Part shown: piece by piece, positions 42,367 to 51,669 of the stretch
Layout: every line of letters starts with the position of its first letter
How positions within the stretch are numbered: position 1 is the first letter of the stretch
From: Skeletonema tropicum
Lineage: Eukaryota; Bacillariophyta; Thalassiosirophyceae; Thalassiosirales; Thalassiosiraceae
Direction of reading: 5' to 3'
Length of the DNA: 64,000 bases
Assembly (NCBI GenBank): GCA_037178625.1
Contig: CM074128.1
Coordinates: 1,488,001-1,552,000 of the forward strand
Notes under the pieces: generated by a model
Database searches by the model: none
The model's input: only the letters and a program-made list of their open reading frames with translations
Told to the model about the DNA's origin: nothing
Position numbers and translations under genes: made by a program

Positions 42367-44870
42367 TAATCAGAAATCCAGTGTGGGCTGGCCAGCAGCA
42401 CCCAATGGTATCTATCGTCATCAGAATGGGCATGAAACGCTTCTAGGTGCCCATTATAGTCGGCGGTGATACTACACAAGCTCATTTGTACTGCTCAGAC
42501 GACTAGCGTCCGTAGAAGCGATGCTACAACCTCGTAGCTGATGTGAGAGGTCCAGTGTACTGCAGCACCCAATGGCACCCAACGGTATCTATCGTCGTCA
42601 GAATGGGCATGAAACGCTTCTAGGTGCCCATTATAGTCGGCGGTGATACTACACAAGCTCATTTGTACTGCTCAGACGACTAGCGTCCGTAGAAGCGATG
42701 CTACAACCTCGTAGCTGATGTGAGAGGTCCAGTGTGGGCTGGCCAGCAGCACCCAACGGCACCCAATGGTATCTATCGTCGTCAGAATGGGCATGAGACG
42801 CTTCTAGGTGCCCATTATAGTCGGCGGTGATACTACACAAGCTCATTTGTACTGCTCAGACGACTAGCGTCCGTAGAAGCGATGCTACAACCTCGTAGCT
42901 GATGTGAGAGGTCCAGTGTGGGCTGGCCAGCAGCACCCAATGGCACCCAATGGTATCTATCGTCATCAGAATGGGCATGAGACGCTTCTAGGTGCCCATT
43001 ATAGTCGGCGGTGATACTACACAAGCTCATTTGTACTGCTCAGACGACTAGCGTCCGTAGAAGCGATGCTACAACCTCGTAGCTGATGTGAGAGGTCCAG
43101 TGTGGGCTGGCCAGCAGCACCCAATGGCACCCAATGGTATCTATCGTCATCAGAATGGGCATGAGACGCTTCTAGGTGCCCATTATAGTCGGCGGTGATA
43201 CTACACAAGCTCATTTGTACTGCTCAGACGACTAGCGTCCGTAGAAGCGATGCTACAACCTCGTAGCTGATGTGAGAGGTCCAGTGTGGGCTGGCCAGCA
43301 GCACCCAATGGTATCTATCGTCGTCAGAATGGGCATGAGACGCTTCTAGGTGCCCATTATAGTCGGCGGTGATACTACACAAGCTCATTTGTACTGCTCA
43401 GACGACTAGCGTCCGTAGAAGCGATGCTACAACCTCGTAGCTGATGTGAGAGGTCCAGTGTGGGCTGGCCAGCAGCACCCAATGGCACCCATTGGTATCT
43501 TTCGTCATCAGAATGGGCATGAGACGCTTCTAGGTGCCCATTATAGTCGGCGGTGATACTACACAAGCTCATTTGTACTGCTCAGACGACTAGCGTCCGT
43601 AGAAGCGATGCTACAACCTCGTAGCTGATGTGAGAGGTCCAGTGTACTGCAGCACCCAATGGCACCCAACGGCACCCAATGGTATCTATCGTCATCAGAA
43701 TGGGCATGAGACGCTTCTAGGTGCCCATTATAGTCGGCGGTGATACTACACAAGCTCATTTGTACTTTTCAGACTACTAGCGTCCGTAGAAGCGATGCTA
43801 CAACCTCGTAGCTGATGTGAGAGGTCCAGTGTGGGCTGGCCAGCAGCACCCAACGGCACCCATTGATATCTATCGTCATCAGAATGGGCATGAGACGCTT
43901 CTAGGTGCCCATTATAGTCGGCGGTGATACTACACAAGCTCATTTGTACTGCTCAGACGACTAGCGTCCGTAGAAGCGATGCTACAACCTCGTAGCTGAT
44001 GTGAGAGGTCCAGTGTACTGCAGCCCTCAATGGCACCCAACGGCACCCAATGGTATCTATCGTCATCAGAATGGGCATGAGACGCTTCTAGGTGCCCATT
44101 ATAGTCGGCGGTGATACTACACAAGCTCATTTGTACTGTTCAGACGACTAGCGTCCGTAGAAGCGATGCTACAACCTCGTAGCTGATGTGAGAGGTCCAG
44201 TGTGGGCTGGCCAGCAGCACCCAATGGCACCCAACGGCACCCAATGGTATCATCGTCGTCAGAATGGGCATGAGACGCTTCTAGGTGCCCATTATAGTCG
44301 GCGGTGATACTACACAAGCTCATTTGTACTGCTCAGACGACTAGCGTCCGTAGAAGCGATGCTACAACCTCGTAGCTGATGTGAGAGGTCCAGTGTACTG
44401 CAGCCCTCAATGGCACCCAACGGCACCCAATGGTATCTATCGTCGTCAGAATGGGCATGAGACGCTTCTAGGTGCCCATTATAGTCGGCGGTGATACTAC
44501 ACAAGCTCATTTGTACTGCTCAGACGACTAGCGTCCGTAGAAGCGATGCTACAACCTCGTAGCTGATGTGAGAGGTCCAGTGTACTGCACCACCCAATGG
44601 CACCCAATGGTATCTTTCGTCATCAGAATGGGCATGAGACGCTTCTAGGTGCCCATTATAGTCGGCGGTGATACTACACAAGCTCATTTGTACTGCTCAG
44701 ACGACTAGCGTCCGTAGAAGCGATGCTACAACCTCGTAGCTGATGTGAGAGGTCCAGTGTGTTGGCTGGCCAGCAGCACCCAATGGCACCCAATGGTATC
44801 TTTCGTCATCAGAATGGGCATGAGACGCTTCTAGAGGTGCCCATTATAGTCGGCGGTGATATTTCTTCCT
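42345..44870. repeat. Homogeneous satellite array, unit about 184 bp, about 13 copies
   Basis: Nearly identical head-to-tail units marked by GCTGATGTGAGAGGTCCAGT near 42537, 42718, 42902, 43086, 43270, 43444, 43628, 43814, 43998, 44181, 44364, 44560 and 44745. The unit length is usually 184 bp; deviations (174, 187, 193) come from copy changes of a nested 10-bp word GGCACCCAA(T/C). Single substitutions mark sub-lineages (TGTGGGCTGGCC versus TGTACTGCAGC junctions). Each unit has a 65-66-codon minus-strand ORF, a by-product of the repeat. The array lies between two decayed copies of a protease tail module. Confidence 0.95.
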
Positions 44871-45740
44871 CATATTTATCTGCGACAATAGTTACCCTCA
44901 ATAATTTTTCTGAATCTGAGCAAGGGCAGAACCCTAACAGTTGCGTGTCGGTAGATCCGTATTCGCCACCGGTTGCTACTACTACGTACTTCATCTCCGT
45001 ATTGAACGTGGTAGGAACCATTAAGTACCATAAAAGAACAGCAGATACCGTCTCCGTCTGAGTCCTGGTATAATGTATTTGCAAAAGTTAGCGTTAGGTT
45101 CACCATATTGACAAAGAGAAAGTGTTTCAAAGTCATTTCGTTCGTGAGTCGTGAGGAATAAGTCAAAAAGAGAGATGTAATGAACATACTTGCAGTTGCA
45201 GAGAGATGACATATTCCAATTCCATATTCTTACCTCTATTTCGAACTGATATTGTCCTTCAGGGACACACATGTATTTGTCTTCATTGTCCAAACTGCCT
45301 CCAGACATGACGGGAACGGGAGTCGAAGAAGATTCGCAGGTATTGGTTACAGCCCAGGATATTTCTTCCTAAAATATATCTGCGACGATAGTTACCCTCA
45401 ATAATTTTTCTGAAGCTGAGCAATAGCAGAACCCTCCACGATGTCTGCTCTTTGATCCAATCAATGTAGTAACTCGCACGAGCGTATACTCCAGGATAGT
45501 CTTCCTCGCAACCGACGCCCCAGGATACAACGCCTACCTGAACAGGATTGGTGGCATCTTCATCTTCAAGCATCATTGCTGGTCCTCCTGAATCTCCTTG
45601 GCAGGCATCAGCCCCACTTCTAGCAGCACACATCATACCATCAGTGTCAAAGGTGACATCCAGATCATAAAGGACATAATGGGTTGAACAAACGTCATCT
45701 GGAATGTAGTGAGCATGATCAGCTTCTAGTGGCCCATTAT
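44871..45740 (-). pseudogene. Trypsin-like serine protease (S1), 3' half with C-terminal module, decayed
   Basis: Minus strand. From about 45715 downwards: [35 protein letters not shown] with the catalytic Ser in GDSGG, then [20 protein letters not shown] and [11 protein letters not shown]. The catalytic His and Asp of an S1 protease would lie upstream and are absent; satellite sequence replaces them. Downstream comes [27 protein letters not shown], an intron (about 45065-45237) and DSDGDGICCSFMVLNGSYHV. A 10-bp insertion after GDEV shifts the frame before TGGEYGSTDTQLLGFC. The protease part and the tail are not in one frame without a change. I regard it as a truncated, rearranged pseudogene. 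Confidence 0.75.
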
Positions 45741-45885
45741 ACTTCGTCCTCATACTTGCCAACTTCATTTGCACTGCACAGACGGATAGCTTACGTAGAA
45801 GCGATGCTACGACCTCGTAGCTGATCTGAGAGGTCCAATTGGGGCTGGCCGGCAGCACTAGGTACAATCACCCAAATCGTATCTA
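45712..45885. repeat. Single diverged satellite unit at the right edge
   Basis: One unit of the older subfamily (TGAGCATGATCAGCTTCTAGT, GGTCCAATTGGGGCTGGCC). It directly abuts the trypsin 3' half. On the minus strand its end (ACTACATTCCAG) could serve as a splice acceptor before the trypsin coding part. Confidence 0.75.
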
Positions 45886-45979
45886 ACGACGTTTAATTGC
45901 TCACAGTTGATAATTCAGTGATTTTTTTTTTTTTATGCGTCCTGAATATGCCTTTGATGTACTATTATACTTAGATGCA

Positions 45980-47518
45980 TTATTTGTTTATTTTAGGCAT
46001 CATGAGACTTAGTTGTGTGGCATCTTGAATAAAATCAACTTCGCTGCCATCTGGACTAAGATTCCCGCTTGCTTTCATTGCCGGCCCTTCAATGTTGAGT
46101 AAAAATAATGCTAACATTCTTTCTGCCCGAGCTCTCGCGAAGTCACTCTCCTCTAATAGAGCCCTGTCCAATGTTTTGATGCATCTTTGTTCCACATTGT
46201 CAGGGTGCAAACCGAGGATCGATTTCCATTGATCGTAAGGAATCATGTCAGCAGATTCAGGCTGACCCAGTTTTGATGTGGTAACTCGATGATTCCACTC
46301 CCACTCCAGGTCATCAAGCCGAACAAGAACTCCAACGATTCTACCTCCAATTGTCTGGAATTCTTCCTCTGTCCATTTCGGTTCATCATTGCTATTCTTG
46401 CTATCTTTTGTATAATCCTCAAGAAATCGCTCGGTATATTTCATGATGCTGTATTGGACCTCAAACCATTCCATGTTAGAGTCAAGTAGTCGCAATGGTG
46501 ACGTGGTCACATTCTGCGCTCTCAATCGGAATGCCTCCTCGATTGCATCAATTGTAATAGGATGCAATGATTGTGAAGGCATAGCTTTCTCTTCAACCTT
46601 TTTTTCAGCATTCTCTTCACATTTCTCTATGTTGTGGTTCTCCGCACTCTCAACCATTTTGTTCTTGTCATCAGAAGAATCGTTGACATCATTTCCAATT
46701 GCACTGCCCAACAACACATCAAAAGTTTCCTCCGACAAGAAGTCAACATCCATACAAGGCAAGACCACGCCGTTTCTCCTCAAGCCAGGCCCTTCAATCT
46801 CATGCAAAAACATAGCCAATAAGCTTTTGGCACGATTGTACCTCAATTGCTCATCAAATAAACAAGCAGCGTCAATAACAGCAGCAGCATCGCGCAGTTC
46901 TTTCACAGTAGCATCTTTAGTGATAGATTGGAATGTTTTCAATTCTTCTGATGGGACGCCCAAGTTGAAGATCGCATCCTCACTCATTTTGTTGCATCGT
47001 TTGAGCAACTCTTCTTCGAGCTCTTCCAAGCGCGTCAACACAGCAACCGCTCGACCGGCAACAACTTGCAAATCCTCTTCATTCTCTGCGAAAGAAAGCT
47101 GTTCCTCTTTTAACCATTCCTCCACAGATTGTTGCGCAACTTTCCCTGCGCTTAGTGTTACTTGCCACGGTTCTATGTCTCCATTATCGTCTTCAAAAAT
47201 TCGGAAAGGCATATTTGGTACATTCTGAGCTCGTACGAGTAAACCCTTTGCAATTGCATCTATAGCAGGTGGATGGAGATCAAGCTGCTGATTTTCTGCT
47301 GGGGTCTGATTCTCAGTTGGTTGTAGGGTGTTTGTTGCTACATTTGATTCTCCTGATGCAGTGCCCCACAAAGGAGAAGTGCTGACGCCACATGATCGTC
47401 TTCGATGTGTTGCAGGTTTCTTTAGAGAATGCAGCGAAGCGTCAAATGAAAAACAGATGCAGCCAAGCGCAAGAGAATAGAATATGACACAGCTGATGAG
47501 CGTCGGGTGGGATGCCAT
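45980..47518 (-). CDS. Secreted or plastid-targeted protein with two related halves (512 aa)
   Basis: Single exon. The start MASHPTLISCVIFYSLALGC at 47518 gives a hydrophobic leader; the frame is open upstream to 47635. The mature part consists of two homologous domains. The first has HPPAIDAIAKGLLVRAQNVP, VVAGRAVAVLTRLEELEEEL and SLLAMFLHEIEGPGLR; the second has HPITIDAIEEAFRLRAQNVT, TIGGRIVGVLVRLDDLEWEW and RMLALFLLNIEGPAMK. Each ends in a -VDF- motif. An acidic Lys/Glu/Asn linker separates them. No known domain is recognised; it looks like a diatom-specific internal duplication. A plastid destination is possible given the leader but unproven. Confidence 0.75.
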   Translation of the reverse strand: MASHPTLISCVIFYSLALGCICFSFDASLHSLKKPATHRRRSCGVSTSPLWGTASGESNVATNTLQPTENQTPAENQQLDLHPPAIDAIAKGLLVRAQNVPNMPFRIFEDDNGDIEPWQVTLSAGKVAQQSVEEWLKEEQLSFAENEEDLQVVAGRAVAVLTRLEELEEELLKRCNKMSEDAIFNLGVPSEELKTFQSITKDATVKELRDAAAVIDAACLFDEQLRYNRAKSLLAMFLHEIEGPGLRRNGVVLPCMDVDFLSEETFDVLLGSAIGNDVNDSSDDKNKMVESAENHNIEKCEENAEKKVEEKAMPSQSLHPITIDAIEEAFRLRAQNVTTSPLRLLDSNMEWFEVQYSIMKYTERFLEDYTKDSKNSNDEPKWTEEEFQTIGGRIVGVLVRLDDLEWEWNHRVTTSKLGQPESADMIPYDQWKSILGLHPDNVEQRCIKTLDRALLEESDFARARAERMLALFLLNIEGPAMKASGNLSPDGSEVDFIQDATQLSLMMPKINK

Positions 47519-47855
47519 TGTCGTTTCTGTGGCACTCCTTGCAGTTGCAAGTGAAAGTAGCAAGCGGAGGGGCGGAATGCAGGTGATGTTTTCGGTTAGT
47601 ATCGTATGGTATCCTCGATAATTTTTGACGCGCACGAGGCAGTCTCATCAAGCGAGGAGCGAGGCACACGTACTTCCACTTTCATCTAAATTTCACCCTT
47701 TTACAAGTTCTCTAGAGAGTTGAGAGTCAAGAATGATTAGTTTCTGTATTATCACCTAAGATAGGATAGGGTTGAGTTTGTTGCCGAGACCCCTAATTTC
47801 ATTTAAAGGAGGGTACCACACTAGAGACACCATCTGGCTGCTCAAAAGAAAAAAA
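47519..47855. other. Divergent intergenic region
   Basis: About 340 bp between the two-domain gene (-) and the CAS1-type gene (+). Presumably both promoters and 5' UTRs; an upstream exon of the CAS1-type gene cannot be excluded. Confidence 0.4.
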
Positions 47856-49550
47856 ATGCTCCCGATCATATCAGCCACCGACCACCGACCACCATGTCAT
47901 TGTTTAGTTGCGCCCTCACCTAATGGTCATGGTCATTGGCCTGCCTATGTTGTTGTTCTTGCTGCTGTAATGAAAGGAAACACTGTAGACGACGGAAATA
48001 GCAAAGAGCGTCGGAGATTCAACCCTGCTGTAACAATTGCCTCCACAATGCAGAGCTTCAAAGCGTGGGCTACCCAAGACAAAAATGGTCTCAAAGATTT
48101 CGTCTTGGCCCAGCTCAAAGTCGCAGTCATTCTGTTCATCGCTCACATGGGGAATACATTCGAGCCTGCATACCCACGTAATGACAATCATGACCCTAAA
48201 ATTTTTTGGATCGTCAATGCTATATTGGCAGTAGGGACATTCTTCACTTGGAAGTGGGAGGCATCCAAAACCGGCCGATCGGGAGGAAATCCCCGCATTG
48301 TTTGTTTGGGAAGGGAGCAAACTGAGGAATGGAAAGGTTGGATGCAATGGGCGTTCATTTTCTATCATTACTACAGGGTTTATTATGTGTACAATGAAAT
48401 TCGGGTGTTTGTTTCTGCGTATGTATGGATGGTAAGTTATTTCGCAGCTTTGTATGTATGAAATGTATGTTCCAAATCAAATGGAATTGTTTACCTAGAA
48501 TTGAAATAGTCTCACCCAAATTATTCTGTTACACTTCGATAGACTGGCTTTGGAAACTTTCTATACTTTGATAAAAAAGCAGACTTCTCCATCGAACGAT
48601 TTGTCTCCATGATTATCCGAATCAATTACTTTCCGCTGTTGCTGTCATTCTTCCTGACAGTGCCATTGGAACTTTATTATGTCGTCCCCCTTCACACTAC
48701 TGGATTTGTCGTCACCATGATTACCTGTTGGATAGGCTACAAGTTTCAGAATGCATGCGGCATGGGATACTGGAAATCGCGTACATTGGCAGTGGCATTG
48801 AGTTTATTTGCTCATATCATCTTCTATGAGACTCCCGCTGTCAACTTCCTACTCCTATTTTCAAAAGAATATCATTTCCGGTTCCAAGCTGACAAATATT
48901 CTGCATGGCTTGGTATGGCATCTGGATTGTTGTGGGGAAAATTAGGCGAATATATGCAATGGGCACATGGATTTGAGAATGATCAACGCAGACATATGAT
49001 GTCAATTGTTCAATTCTGTGGAGGTGTTGCTTTGATTGCGTTTTGGTACGGTTTGTTCGGATCAATTCAAGACAAATACACTTACAACCCAGTACATCCC
49101 TACGTGTTCATATTTGCAGTCATGGGTTGGCTGATGATCCGAAACTGCACAAGGTATTTGACCGAATGTCACAGCACATTATTGGAATTTCTAGGCAGAC
49201 ATACCCTGGAAACATACGTGCTTCAATTCCATTTGTTTATGACACACAATGTACAATATATTCCCGTTGTGATTCCAGGCAGTGATGCAGATGGATCTGC
49301 TGTGCTCAAATTCCTAAATATGCTTCTATGTGGGTCAGTCTTTTTGACAACAGCTGTATTCGCGAGAAAGGTTACTGTTTCCACACAACTAGCCGTAGTC
49401 GATCTTGTGAAGAACATAACGGGAACTGTGGATACTTCATTAACACAAGTTTTACCTCAACAATCGACAGAGCGGAAAGATAGTGAACACGAAAAAGAAG
49501 ATGAAGAGACTATAGAGCTCACGAAGGCTGGAGAGTTCAATTCTGCGTAA
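47856..49550 (+). CDS. CAS1-domain polytopic O-acyltransferase (about 527 aa)
   Basis: Exons 47856..48431 and 48543..49550 (TGGATG|GTAAGT...CGATAG|ACTGGC, phase 0). The conserved CAS1 acyltransferase core is clear. It includes LGREQTEEWKGWMQWAFIFY, HYYRVYYVYNEIRVFVSAYV, then across the splice WMTGFGNFLYFDKKADFSIE and RFVSMIIRINYFPLLLSFFL. About ten membrane helices follow, with TRYLTECHSTLLEFLGRHTL and TYVLQFHLFMTH near the end. Proteins of this family transfer acetyl groups to polysaccharides or sialic acids in the Golgi. The usual N-terminal SGNH-type half is lacking here or lies in an unrecognised upstream exon. The first ATG in frame is 47856; the frame is open further upstream without an ATG. 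Confidence 0.8.
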
Positions 49551-51317
49551 GTGTAAGACTGATAGGGCCTTGAAATTACATAGTTAATGATAGGTAGACA
49601 TCGTTTTGAATACAAGAGGCAACACGAAGAGATGCCTGCTTGGGTTTGGAGCTGGTGTGATAGTAGTAATTTTGGTAGGTTGAAGTTGTTGTACGTAGAA
49701 GAATCAATTATGCATTGTGAATCTACAATTGATGCATCCGGAGGACACCCTGCTCCTCCGTCCAAGATGTTTGTCTTTTTGGTTGAGGAAATGCGATTTC
49801 TTGACGACATCGTAAATAGCGGATTAGAGATCTCTATTTTGGCACTGCGGGCGTGCATGTGTTACAGACACAGTAGAGAATAAAAGAAGTGATACAAAGT
49901 GTAAGATATCCTTAAATCTCCTTAAGCTGCGTGGCAAGTTGCCATTCTTCAAGAGGCGGAAATGCCTGACTGTTGCATCAATCTGCTTGCCACTGCCATC
50001 AGAATTGCATATTATGAAGGAAACCCCTGCAGCCATCTTCTCCACCCAGAATTTGTTGAAGGCATCCGTGTTTCTTCTGCTACGATGCATCAGGATCCAG
50101 ATACGTGGAAGAAGGATAGAGGCGTGCCTCCAGTCTCTGAGGCAAGGACGCGTAAGCTTGCAAACTGACACTGGTATGCACTGAAGAAGATGCCCCAAAC
50201 GTTCCTCCATTCGCGCCATTCTTTGCGCAAGCAGTTCAGTCGTTTTACACTCATCAAGATCAAGCGCATGTGATCCGACAGGTCACAGTAGAAGAAGAAG
50301 TCCATGCATTACTATAGATAGTTGTAGAGCTATCAGAGACAGTTTATGATATTTCGAGAAGAAAAGTGGCCTTGCGCTTGTTTTCTTGCTTTTCCATTGA
50401 TACTGTTCGAGTTACTCGCCGACCTTGATAATTCAAGCTCATCTCTACATCGTACATCGCAGCATTTTGTTACAGGGATTTTGTCTGCCAAGACGTCCTC
50501 TTGATCGTTGCCATCAGGTTCTACTGATCCTTTACTGCTAACTGCATAGTCCGGCAGCCGGCAGAGGTGAATGCATCCTTAAGAGCCTTGGAGTTTGACT
50601 TGTTGAGTTTGTTGTTCTCTCTGCTCTTCTTGTTCTCGTTGTAATTTTGTGCTTCTCTGTCTCTTATATCAGTCTTGGATGCATTTTTGAGGACCTCAAC
50701 TTGACACAAACCTATCCAAACTCATCATTAACTGATTAGCATCGGACACTACTTCGTTGGTTTGAAATTGCTGGCATAACATTCTTTGGTCTTTGATGAC
50801 TTCGGCTTTGGCACGTTGCACATTGTGGAGCAGGCAGATCTACTGGAAGCAATGGGATGACTCCGTGCATTTGAGCCTTCCGCAATCATGAGCGAGGCGT
50901 TGTCAAAGTGTGTTTCCGAATGGGAGAAATTGAAGGGCATGTCTCCTCGTGATGAAGATCCAAACTTTGTGAAGGTAGGACGGCATGCGGCATGCAGGGA
51001 CAGCCTCAGTCGATCTTGCTTGTGCTTTCTCAAAACACATAATCTTCTTCTAACCATCTTCATGTGTAAGCTACATTAGACGCAAATAGCCTTGAAACGG
51101 TAACGTTTTTCATTAAGGTTAGGCAAATTTTCTTACAACAGCTGACCCTTTCTCATTATTTCACGTCGGAATCCATATATTGGAAACTAACCCTAGTGGT
51201 GTCTGATTTTAAGGTTGCGTAAAAGTTACCTCCGCCCGGCTCAAGTGATAGATGGATTCGTTTTTTCCAAGCGCGCGGAGCCTCCTTCTCCTCCACGCGC
51301 GGCGCTTGTGGGGCTTA

Positions 51318-51649
51318 CTCCCTCTGTCCCACAAAAAATGAGCTTTTTGATTTAAAATAGTTAAAATTTGGTCAATTTTCGTCCAAAAAATTGCTATCGC
51401 ACATCGTTGGAAAGCTTATTTCACGCCGGTTACGATTATATGGAGGTTGGAGGTTGTTAAGCAATTATTTGTAATGATATTGTGACAAAAGGCGTTAAAA
51501 TATCCTAATATCTAACCCTATTGTGAAAATGAAGAGGCCTCTCGGACACTTGTGTAGGACCTGACGTAGGAATAAGTACGTCAAATAGCTAGTTTTTTGT
51601 GGGACTACGATTAACTTCAAATAGCTCATTTTTTTTGGGACAGAGGGAG
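51318..51649. mobile_element. Stowaway-like MITE (332 bp)
   Basis: Starts CTCCCTCTGTCCCA and ends with its reverse complement, flanked by TA (51316-51317 and 51650-51651). The inverted match extends to about 26 bp (into AAAATGAGC). This is the terminal motif and TA target preference of Stowaway MITEs, mobilised by mariner transposases, best known from plants. There is no ORF of interest. Confidence 0.85.
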
Positions 51650-51669
51650 TACTTTCCAAGCATGACAGC

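Noticed and set aside
42048..44510. Nine or more minus-strand ORFs of 65-68 codons in the 42-44.5 kb array
   Set aside because: They are the same reading of each 184-bp satellite unit, all ending at the same stop; no start context, domain or splice logic supports a gene family.
42345..44870. CRISPR-like regular array
   Set aside because: The whole unit repeats; there are no unique spacers between short repeats, and the organism is eukaryotic.
45369..45395. 27-nt intron in the trypsin pseudogene
   Set aside because: Same reason; the sister copy reads through this stretch as coding, so the frame problem is a lesion.
46443..47228. 261-codon plus-strand ORF
   Set aside because: Antisense shadow of the two-domain protein, which has a leader and internal homology that the shadow lacks.
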